Shown here: positions 8,403 to 14,447 of the stretch, in pieces
Position numbering within the stretch: position 1 is the stretch's first letter
How the letters are laid out: the number at the start of each line of letters is the position of its first letter
Source of the DNA: TC-15 sp034437275
GTDB lineage: Bacteria; Chloroflexota; Anaerolineae; Aggregatilineales; Aggregatilineaceae
Reading direction: 5' to 3'
DNA: 26,196 bases
NCBI GenBank assembly: GCA_034437275.1
Contig: DAOTUD010000140.1
Location: 1 to 26,196 of the forward strand
Program-made: the position numbers and the translations under genes
The notes under the pieces: model-generated
Databases searched by the model: none
What the model saw: only the letters and a program-made list of their open reading frames with translations
What the model was told of the DNA's origin: nothing

Positions 8403-8906
8403 ATGAGTCTTGACGCGCCGGAACTGGCGGTAGATTTTCTCAGCAGACTGAACGTCGAGCAGTGTGTCGAGGCGCTCGAGGGGCTGGCCGCGCGCGAGCC
8501 ACAGCTTGCCGTGCGCGTGGACGGGCGCTACTTCGAGATCGACGTCTCGCGGCGCTGGTCGGCGCGCCTGTGGCTGCTGCGCTTCGAGGGCGAACTGGTG
8601 CCGATGGGCGGCGGGACGCGGCTCCAGGGGCGGATCGTGCCCAATCTGTGGCTGGACCGCGTGATCGCGGTGTGTGTGATCGCCACGATGGGGTTGGCCG
8701 GGTTCAATATGGCGCGCATCTCGCGCGCTATGCCCGAAACCCTGACGACCTACCTGATCTTCATGGGCCTGCTGGCGGCGCTGTTGATCGGGGCGGGCGC
8801 GTTCTACATGTGGTATCGCAGCGATCTGCGCGCCCAGATGCAGGCTTTGTTGCAGCAGCTCGAAGATACGCTGTTCGGCCCGCCGCCGGACGACGCGGTG
8901 CGGTAA
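8403..8906 (+). CDS. Small membrane protein of unknown function, paralogue B
   Basis: A 167-aa protein with a soluble N-terminal domain (about 1-80) and two TM helices (about 86-105 and 118-139), then a short helical, charged tail. By eye it is a diverged copy of the preceding gene: AVDFLSRL against VVDFVTAL, a shared Cys-I/V (QCVEAL, DCIDRL), and GGGTRLQGRI against GDGTWVHGAI. The spacing of 4 bases and shared order indicate a tandem duplication with coupled translation. Ribosome site: TGAGGTGAGCGC just before the ATG, overlapping the end of the previous gene. Function unknown; a heteromeric membrane pair is a reasonable inference. Confidence 0.75.
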   Translation: MSLDAPELAVDFLSRLNVEQCVEALEGLAAREPQLAVRVDGRYFEIDVSRRWSARLWLLRFEGELVPMGGGTRLQGRIVPNLWLDRVIAVCVIATMGLAGFNMARISRAMPETLTTYLIFMGLLAALLIGAGAFYMWYRSDLRAQMQALLQQLEDTLFGPPPDDAVR

Positions 8907-8941
8907 AGGCGCAAATCGAAGCGGCGAAGCGGCGGGTTGTT

Positions 8942-8950
8942 TGCTATACT
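8942..8950 (+). promoter_or_regulatory. Extended -10 promoter for glgC
   Basis: TGCTATACT is an extended -10 element (TG, one base, TATACT). A start near 8957 would leave a leader of about 32 bases with the ribosome site TAAGGAG. There is no good -35 box, as is usual for extended -10 promoters. Elements of the same form precede the M23 gene and the CBM48 gene. It would let glgC be expressed apart from glgA. Confidence 0.45.
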
Positions 8951-8988
8951 GGGGGGCAGGTCAATGTGGTGTTAGTTAAGGAGACTGT

Positions 8989-10254
8989 ATGCGCACACGA
9001 GCCGTTCTTCTTGCTGGGGGTGAGGGCAGCCGCCTGGGGGTGCTGACTGCCAAGCGCGCCAAACCGGCGGTGCCCTTTGCCGGGAAGTATCGTATTATTG
9101 ATTTTGCGCTGAGCAATTGCGTAAATTCCGGGCTGTTCGATGTGCTGGTGCTCACCCAGTATCGCCCGCACAGCCTCAACGAGCACATCGCGCTGGGTCG
9201 GCCCTGGGACCTGGACCGCAGCTTCACCGGCGGTGTGCAACTGCTCCAGCCCTACCAGGGGCGCTACGATACCGATTGGTACGCCGGCACGGCGGATGCG
9301 GTGACCCAGAACATCAACTTCATCCGGCGCAACCATCCGCGTAATATTCTGATCCTGTCCGGCGATCACATTTACGAGATGGAATACGACATGCTGGTCG
9401 AGTACCACGAGCAGCAGGACGCCGATGCGACGGTGTGCGTGATCCGCGTGCCGCTGGACGAGGCGTCGCGCTACGGGATCATGGCGGTCGACGATCAGCA
9501 CCAGATCGTCGATTTCGTCGAGAAGCCCGCCGATCCGCCCGGCGATCTGGCGAACATGGGCGTGTATGTCTTCAAGCGGGATGCGCTGGAAAAACTGCTG
9601 ATGGAAGACGCCACGCGCAAGGACTCGCGCCACGATTTCGGCTATAACATCGTGCCGCGCATGATCGAGCAGGGCATGAAGGTCGTCGCCTATCCGTATG
9701 GCGGCTACTGGATCGATGTCGGGACGATTGATGCGTACTGGGAAGCGCATATGGACCTGCTGGGCACGCCGCCGTCGCTGAACCTCAACGACCGGTCGTG
9801 GGTGATCCACACCCGCAGCGAGGAGCGCCCGCCGGTCAAGATCGAGAAGGGCGCGGTCGTCGAGGACAGCATGATCACCGATGGCGCGATCGTCAGCGCG
9901 GGGGCGCGCGTGGTGCGCAGTGTACTGTCGCCGGGCGTGTATGTCGGGCCGGGCGCGGTCGTTTACGAGAGCGTGATCCTCACCGACAGCTACATCGAGA
10001 AGGATGTCGTGATCGAGCGCGCGGTGATCGACAAGGGGGTTGTGGTCGGGCAGGAGGCGCGCGTGGGCAAGCGCCGCGAGGTCGGCGACCTGGGGATCAC
10101 CTGCATCGGCAAGAACTCTACGATCCCGCCGGGCTATGTGGTCGGGGCCAGCGCCATCCTCGGCGTCGATCTGCTGGCGGAGGAGGTGGCCGAGCAATAT
10201 CCCGACGGGTCCATCCCGGAAGGTGTGAAGGTGGGGTACAAGCGCCCGAAGTAG
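8989..10254 (+). CDS. glgC: Glucose-1-phosphate adenylyltransferase
   Basis: Makes ADP-glucose from glucose-1-phosphate and ATP (EC 2.7.7.27), the committed and usually allosterically controlled step of bacterial glycogen synthesis. It is 421 aa, typical of GlgC. The N-terminal nucleotidyltransferase domain begins with LAGGEGSRL (8-16) and KRAKPAVPFAGKYRIIDF (22-39). GYWIDVGTIDAYW (about 239-251) is the family's conserved sugar-phosphate-side motif. From about 280 onward, hexapeptide-type repeats (GAVVEDSMI, GARVVRSVL, GAVVYESVI, DVVIERAVI) form the left-handed beta-helix. The ATG follows TAAGGAG at 6 bases. It lies 82 bases after the paralogue pair and has its own likely promoter. It supplies GlgA in the same gene run. 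No frameshift or missing motif is seen. Confidence 0.96.
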   Translation: MRTRAVLLAGGEGSRLGVLTAKRAKPAVPFAGKYRIIDFALSNCVNSGLFDVLVLTQYRPHSLNEHIALGRPWDLDRSFTGGVQLLQPYQGRYDTDWYAGTADAVTQNINFIRRNHPRNILILSGDHIYEMEYDMLVEYHEQQDADATVCVIRVPLDEASRYGIMAVDDQHQIVDFVEKPADPPGDLANMGVYVFKRDALEKLLMEDATRKDSRHDFGYNIVPRMIEQGMKVVAYPYGGYWIDVGTIDAYWEAHMDLLGTPPSLNLNDRSWVIHTRSEERPPVKIEKGAVVEDSMITDGAIVSAGARVVRSVLSPGVYVGPGAVVYESVILTDSYIEKDVVIERAVIDKGVVVGQEARVGKRREVGDLGITCIGKNSTIPPGYVVGASAILGVDLLAEEVAEQYPDGSIPEGVKVGYKRPK

Positions 10255-10285
10255 AATGCATATATGGTGGGTGAAACGAGGGGTA

Positions 10286-10879
10286 ATGAACATCGTACAG
10301 GTCGTCGGTGGGCCTGGCAGCGGTAAAACCACGCTGGCCTTTAAACTGTTAGAAGACTGGCCGGGCACGGCGAGTCTGCTGCGCATTGACCGCTATCTAC
10401 GCAACAAGCGCCCGGATGACGGCGAGGATTTCCTGGTGCTGCCGACCAGCATCGACTGGCCGCTGCTGCGCGTGCATCTCGACTTGCTGGCGACCGGCAA
10501 TTCGATCACGGTGCCCACCTACGATTGGGAGCGCGGGCGGCGGCTGACCACACCGGACCCAGTCCCGCCGGAGCAGGTCGTTACGGCCTGCGACTGGCTG
10601 ATCATCGAGGGGCTGTATTATGTGCCCCAGTTGCCGTCGATCCGTCTGTTCGTGGATGCCCCGGCAGACGTCCGCCGCGAGCGCTCCAGCGCGCTGGAGA
10701 CTCGGCTGTCGCGCAGCCTGGAGGGCGTCTACGAGGACGTGGCCGACCCGGCCTACGAGGGGCACATCGCGCCCCAACGCGAACGGGCGCATTACGTGCT
10801 GGACGGCAGCCTGGACCGCGACCGGCTGGCCGACCGGGCGCGCGCGGTGCTGGCCGCGCACCTCACCGGCTGGGGGTAG
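10286..10879 (+). CDS. Uridine-kinase-like P-loop protein
   Basis: A 197-aa P-loop protein of the uridine kinase / phosphoribulokinase type. Visible motifs: Walker A GGPGSGKTT (8-16), RIDRYLRN (33-40) in the position of the kinase substrate Asp, TVPTYDWERG (75-84) like the P-x-Y-D segment of uridine kinases, a Walker B-like strand LIIEGLYY (105-112) and LFVDAPADVRRERR-like lid region (121-132). The frame is open from 10256, but the ATG at 10286 is preceded by GAGGGG and starts directly on the P-loop strand. It follows glgC by 31 bases and ends 25 bases before a strong terminator, so it is the last gene of that unit. Phosphorylation of uridine is the family reaction, but the substrate could be another small molecule; the usual lid motif is not clear. 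Confidence 0.75.
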   Translation: MNIVQVVGGPGSGKTTLAFKLLEDWPGTASLLRIDRYLRNKRPDDGEDFLVLPTSIDWPLLRVHLDLLATGNSITVPTYDWERGRRLTTPDPVPPEQVVTACDWLIIEGLYYVPQLPSIRLFVDAPADVRRERSSALETRLSRSLEGVYEDVADPAYEGHIAPQRERAHYVLDGSLDRDRLADRARAVLAAHLTGWG

Positions 10880-10904
10880 AGGCGATACAGGTTTAATTAA
10901 CGTA

Positions 10905-10937
10905 TCAGGGCAGGCGCGTACCTGCCCTGATTTTTTT
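10905..10937 (+). terminator. Strong intrinsic terminator
   Basis: TCAGGGCAGG (10905-10914) and CCTGCCCTGA (10921-10930) form a perfect 10-bp stem with a 6-base loop, followed by seven Ts (10931-10937). It closes the glgA-glgC-kinase run. The converging minus-strand gene ends at 10956, but the minus-strand side lacks a U-tract after the stem, so it serves mainly the plus strand. Confidence 0.9.
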
Positions 10938-10955
10938 CCTGGGGGGATACACTCG

Positions 10956-12320
10956 CTACGGCGCGACGCCCCAGAACACGACGCCCCAACTCAGATTCAC
11001 GATAAGCAGCGTGCCGTCCGCGCTGAATTCCAGCGTGAACGGGATGTTCATCAGGTCGTTGGCGGTGTACAGCACCTCGCCGCTGGCCGCGTCCAGCACC
11101 TTGAACTGAAGTTTAGCGCCTTCTGGTGGGGGACCATCGACATACGGACCGCCGCCCACCGCCAGCAGCGATCCGTCCGGACTCCATGCCACCGACGCGA
11201 CCACGTCCCATTGGGTGCTGGTTAATACCTGCGTAGTGTAAACCTGGCTGGTGTCGGCCAGATTCCACACGCTGACCATGCCTCTCGACTCGCCGACAGC
11301 AAGCCGCGACCCGTCCGGGCTGAGCGCCATGCTGCGGCCTGGCAGCGCGGGGACGGCGTTCAGGGCTGCCACCTGCTGCTGGCTGGCGACGTCCCAAACC
11401 TGGACGCCGGCCTCCGTCCCGATCAGCACCTGCGATCCGTCCGGCGTGAGGGCCAGTTCGTTGATGGCGGTCGCCAGTTCCAGCGCGGCGATCTTCTGCC
11501 CGCTGGCGACGTTCCACACCCACAGCCGGTAGCTGGCTTGCGGGGGCTGGTACGGGCTGGCGATGCCTTCGGCGGCGGCTGCAATGCTGCCGTCGGGCGT
11601 GACCGCCACTCCGATGATCGGCAGGGTGGTCTCCATTTCCATGTAGTGCAGCGTGCCGTAGGAGGGCGTATCCCAGATCGCGATCCCGGTCTGCCCGGCG
11701 TCACGCATGAGGTAAGCGTTGATCAGCACCGCGCCGTCCGCGCTGAGCGCCATCACGCCGCCCCGCGATTCGAACATGCCGACCGGGGCGGCGGTATCCG
11801 TCAGGCTGAACATGTCGATGCCGGTCGGGCCGTAGCTGGGCCGGAGCACCGCCAGCCGGTCGCCCTGGGCGGTGGCGATGCTGCCGCTGGTGAGGATCAG
11901 GCGACCCACTTCGACCAGGCGGTCCGCGTTGGCGGTCGTCAGCGGGGCGCGCTCGGTGGGCAGTGCGATTTGCAGCACTTCCTGGCAGCCGCGCAGCATC
12001 GAGTCGCCGGGGATGTCCGGGCAGGCGTCGTCGATGTCGGCCATGCGATCCCCGTCGCTATCGGGGCAGTCCATGTTCTCCGGGCCAGCCTCGGTCGGGC
12101 AGCGGTCGAACAGGTCGGGGATGGTGTCGCCGTCCTGGTCGGGCGGGGCGGTGCCTTCGGGGCAGCCGAAGTTCTCACCGATCCCGGCGGCGTCCGGGCA
12201 GGCGTCCCAGTCATCCGGCACGCCGTCGCCATCGCTATCATCGCCCTGGGCCTGGACGGCGGCCAGGGGCAGCGCCAGCGCGATCACCAGCAGAATGACT
12301 AACCAATGTTTTAATTTCAC
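10956..12320 (-). CDS. Secreted thrombospondin-3 repeat / WD40-like protein
   Basis: An exported 454-aa protein. The start is a GTG at 12320: AAGGAG (12333-12328) lies 7 bases before it and the product then begins with a clean signal peptide (basic MKLKHW, hydrophobic core 7-20, likely cut after AVQA at 24). An in-frame ATG 14 codons upstream has no ribosome site. Residues 27-105 hold three thrombospondin type 3-like, calcium-binding Asp-rich repeats (DSDGDGVPDDWDACP, DQDGDTIPDLFDRCP, DSDGDRMADIDDACP), with paired cysteines. Residues 120-454 hold WD40-like blades marked by ADG/PDG turns at about 193, 242, 293, 335, 381 and 433 and by VWD/VWN strand ends. This suggests a beta-propeller held outside the cell by a calcium-dependent stalk. 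There is no C-terminal anchor. Partner unknown. Confidence 0.85.
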   Translation of the reverse strand: MKLKHWLVILLVIALALPLAAVQAQGDDSDGDGVPDDWDACPDAAGIGENFGCPEGTAPPDQDGDTIPDLFDRCPTEAGPENMDCPDSDGDRMADIDDACPDIPGDSMLRGCQEVLQIALPTERAPLTTANADRLVEVGRLILTSGSIATAQGDRLAVLRPSYGPTGIDMFSLTDTAAPVGMFESRGGVMALSADGAVLINAYLMRDAGQTGIAIWDTPSYGTLHYMEMETTLPIIGVAVTPDGSIAAAAEGIASPYQPPQASYRLWVWNVASGQKIAALELATAINELALTPDGSQVLIGTEAGVQVWDVASQQQVAALNAVPALPGRSMALSPDGSRLAVGESRGMVSVWNLADTSQVYTTQVLTSTQWDVVASVAWSPDGSLLAVGGGPYVDGPPPEGAKLQFKVLDAASGEVLYTANDLMNIPFTLEFSADGTLLIVNLSWGVVFWGVAP

Positions 12321-12429
12321 AAAACGACTCCTTATAGTATGGTGATTTGGGTGATGGTTCACACGCTATGTGCGCCAACATGGTACAATCATTTAGTTGT
12401 GTCGGCAATCATGTAAGGGTGGGGTTGCT
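12321..12429. promoter_or_regulatory. Divergent promoter region of the TSP3/WD40 and M23 genes
   Basis: A 109-base gap between two envelope genes read in opposite directions. On the plus strand TGGTACAAT (12381-12389) is an extended -10 element that would start transcription near 12396, about 34 bases before the M23 ATG. On the minus strand AT-rich sequence (12331-12345, TACTATAAGG) lies next to the ribosome site of the secreted protein; any promoter there is less clear. Confidence 0.4.
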
Positions 12430-13359
12430 ATGTCCCAGATTCGTACCGTACGGCGCTACCTGGCGCTGATCGGACTGGTGGTCATCGCCAGCAGCATCAC
12501 ATTCTTCGTCGTGGATCGCATCGGCACGCAGCGCACACCAGCCCCGACCGCGACCGGCGCGCCGCCCATCGTCGATATCCCGCTGTACGCCTACGCGGGG
12601 GTCGATCCGGCGGCGATCCCGGCGCTGGAAGCGCCGCCCGGCTATGGGCAGGGCGACGCGCGGGCCATGCTCAACGCCGACATCCCACCGATTGGGGTGT
12701 ACCTGCCCGCCGGGGATGATCTGCGCTTTGCGCTGCCGACGCGCACCCCGGCCCCGACCGCCACGCCCACCACCACCGCAACGCCCGCCGCCACGCTCAC
12801 GCCCAGCCATACGCCTTTCCCGACGCGCGAACTGCCGCCCAAACCGGCTACGCGCGTCCGCAAGCCGACGCGCATCATCACGCCGCCTACGCCCACGCCG
12901 ACCTACAACATCCCGACCTTTACACCGCAGGCGTTGGGGTTGGGGCTGCCGACGCTGACGCCGCCGTTTGACGGCAGCCAGGTCTGCGCGCCAGGGGGCT
13001 GGCCCGCGCCCGGACGCCTGACGCAGTATTTCCACCGCTACCACCCGGCGATTGACCTCGGCATCCCGCTGAACACGCCGCTCGTCGCCACGCACAGCGG
13101 CAAGGTGATCTTCGCGGGCTGGCGCACGGACGGCTACGGCAACCTGATCATCGTCCAGAACGGGCCGTTCATCACCTACTACGCGCACCTCAACGCGTTC
13201 AACGTGATCGAAGGCCAGCTTGTCTCGCGCCAGAGCGTGATCGGGTGGAGTGGCAGCACCGGCAACAGCACCGGCCCGCACATCCACTACGAAATTCACA
13301 TCGACAACGTCCCGGTCGACCCGCTGACGTTCGAGGATCGCGGCTACCCGACGTGTTGA
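12430..13359 (+). CDS. Membrane-anchored M23 family peptidase
   Basis: A predicted cell-wall endopeptidase (LytM/M23), 309 aa. One N-terminal TM helix or uncleaved signal (about 10-29) is followed by an extracytoplasmic region, a Pro/Thr-rich linker (about 104-180, many TPTPT/TATP units) and the M23 domain (about 185-305). Zinc ligands are visible: His205 and Asp209 in HPAID, and His286 in HIH (284-286), with the catalytic His253 in YYAH. All are present, so it should be active on peptidoglycan cross-links. The frame is open from 12397, but the ATG at 12430 starts directly before the basic, hydrophobic anchor and has AAGGGTGGGG upstream. It is divergent from the TSP3/WD40 gene, which is also an envelope protein. 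Long Pro/Thr linkers of this kind are common in Chloroflexota. Confidence 0.9.
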   Translation: MSQIRTVRRYLALIGLVVIASSITFFVVDRIGTQRTPAPTATGAPPIVDIPLYAYAGVDPAAIPALEAPPGYGQGDARAMLNADIPPIGVYLPAGDDLRFALPTRTPAPTATPTTTATPAATLTPSHTPFPTRELPPKPATRVRKPTRIITPPTPTPTYNIPTFTPQALGLGLPTLTPPFDGSQVCAPGGWPAPGRLTQYFHRYHPAIDLGIPLNTPLVATHSGKVIFAGWRTDGYGNLIIVQNGPFITYYAHLNAFNVIEGQLVSRQSVIGWSGSTGNSTGPHIHYEIHIDNVPVDPLTFEDRGYPTC

Positions 13360-13446
13360 TTTGACTGCACCGCGCCGCCATGCAACCCACGACACACTTC
13401 GCACGTAATATCCTGTGACGAAGCGAGTAGTTCATGCGAGGCAACG

Positions 13447-13896
13447 ATGCGCATCAAACGAGTTTTTCCCCCTACGGTCCTGTACGCCGCTAGCGGTGTG
13501 ATGGTGGGCCTGCACCTGTTGGTTCCCGGTGTGCAGCTGCTCACCCGTCCCTGGGTGTTCCTGGGGCTGATCCCGCTGCTGGGCGGTGTTGCGATCAACC
13601 TGCTGGCCGATAGAGCGTTCAAGCAGCAGGGAACAACCGTCAAGCCCTTCGAGGAGTCAAGCTGCTTGATCACGACCGGCATCTTCTGCGTCAGCCGCAA
13701 CCCGATGTATCTGGGCTTTGCGCTGGGGCTGGCGGGGATCGCTGTGCTGCTTGGGTCGCTCACGCCCTGGCTGGTGCTGCCCGCGTTTGTCGTCGTGATC
13801 GACAGCCGGTTCATCCGCGCCGAAGAGGCCATGCTCGAGCAGCAGTTCGGCGACTCGTTTCGGCACTACAAACACACCACCCGGCGCTGGATTTGA
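13447..13896 (+). CDS. Isoprenylcysteine methyltransferase-like membrane protein
   Basis: A 149-aa polytopic membrane protein of the ICMT/PEMT (isoprenylcysteine or phospholipid methyltransferase) superfamily. About four TM helices are visible (roughly 10-30, 35-55, 86-103, 105-121). The family's C-terminal SAM-binding signature is present: SRNPMYLG (83-90), Glu-Glu (126-127), FGDSFRHYK (134-142) and the terminal RRWI. The ATG has GAGG 5 bases upstream. Bacteria do not generally prenylate proteins at a C-terminal cysteine as eukaryotes do, so the substrate may be a lipid, an isoprenoid or another small molecule. It stands alone after the M23 gene, with an 87-base gap before it and 120 bases after it. 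Confidence 0.85.
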   Translation: MRIKRVFPPTVLYAASGVMVGLHLLVPGVQLLTRPWVFLGLIPLLGGVAINLLADRAFKQQGTTVKPFEESSCLITTGIFCVSRNPMYLGFALGLAGIAVLLGSLTPWLVLPAFVVVIDSRFIRAEEAMLEQQFGDSFRHYKHTTRRWI

Positions 13897-13964
13897 AGGC
13901 GTGTGGGACGCGGGTTCTTGTACGCTCCGCCCAAATAAAAAACCCTGGTATTGAGTCTAAAAGG

Positions 13965-13973
13965 TGGTAGAAT
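13965..13973 (+). promoter_or_regulatory. Extended -10 promoter for the CBM48 gene
   Basis: TGGTAGAAT is an extended -10 element. A start near 13980 would leave a leader of about 37 bases containing the ribosome site AAGGGAGAGAGGG. No good -35 box is seen. The distance to the start codon matches the elements before glgC and the M23 gene. Confidence 0.4.
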
Positions 13974-14016
13974 ACGGGGCACAAGCAAGCCAGCTTGCAC
14001 AAGGGAGAGAGGGACT

Positions 14017-14331
14017 ATGTTCAAAAAGCGTTTCCTGAAACGCGGCACCGTGAAAGTCGACTTCATTCTGCCCGAAGCCATCGCTGCCGAGGCCGAGTCG
14101 GCTTTTTTGGTGGGGGATTTCAACGATTGGGACGAGCAGGCCACCCCAATGAAGAAGCTCAAGAACGGCAACTTCAAGGTCACCGTCGAGCTGGAACCCA
14201 ACCGCGATTACCAGTTCCGCTATCTGGTCAACGGCAGCCAGTGGCACAACGATTGGGACGCCGACAAATACGTGGCCAATCCGTTCAGCGGGGACAACTC
14301 AGTGATCAGCACCTATCCTGAAGACGAGTAA
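14017..14331 (+). CDS. Stand-alone CBM48 glycogen-binding protein
   Basis: A 104-aa protein that is one isoamylase N-terminal / AMPK-beta-like glycogen-binding domain (CBM48) with nothing attached. Seen: GDFNDWD (33-39) with the aromatic Trp38 used for sugar contact in this fold, the alternating strands NGNFKVTVEL and DYQFRYLVNG (64-73), then NDWDADKY (78-85), NPFSGDNSVI and an acidic end. The first 12 residues are basic (KKRFLKRG). The frame is open from 13951, but the ATG at 14017 has a strong ribosome site (AAGGGAGAGAGGG). No signal peptide, so cytoplasmic. Being next to the debranching enzyme gene supports a role at the glycogen granule, for example recruiting or modulating enzymes; the family assignment is secure but the job is inferred. 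Confidence 0.88.
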   Translation: MFKKRFLKRGTVKVDFILPEAIAAEAESAFLVGDFNDWDEQATPMKKLKNGNFKVTVELEPNRDYQFRYLVNGSQWHNDWDADKYVANPFSGDNSVISTYPEDE

Positions 14332-14389
14332 TGATCATCTTCCCGGCGTGGCTGGAGTGTGCGGCGCGCCAAATCACGCATATTCATCT

Positions 14390-14418
14390 GCCCGTATGAC
14401 GCTTGTAGTTGTACGGGC
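14390..14418 (+). promoter_or_regulatory. Inverted repeat before the debranching gene
   Basis: GCCCGTA (14390-14396) and TACGGGC (14412-14418) form a 7-bp inverted repeat with a 15-base centre, 30 bases before the debranching enzyme start. There is no T-run after it, so it is not an obvious terminator. It overlaps possible -35 boxes (TTGTAG, TTGTAC at 14403-14414), so a protein-binding site is possible. Confidence 0.3.
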
Positions 14419-14447
14419 GGTGTTTCGAGTGGGGATACTGTATACGT

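Noticed and set aside
12740..12960. Repetitive CCG/ACG-rich stretch as a DNA repeat or CRISPR-like array
   Set aside because: It is the coding sequence of the Pro/Thr-rich linker of the M23 protein, with no regular repeat-spacer period.
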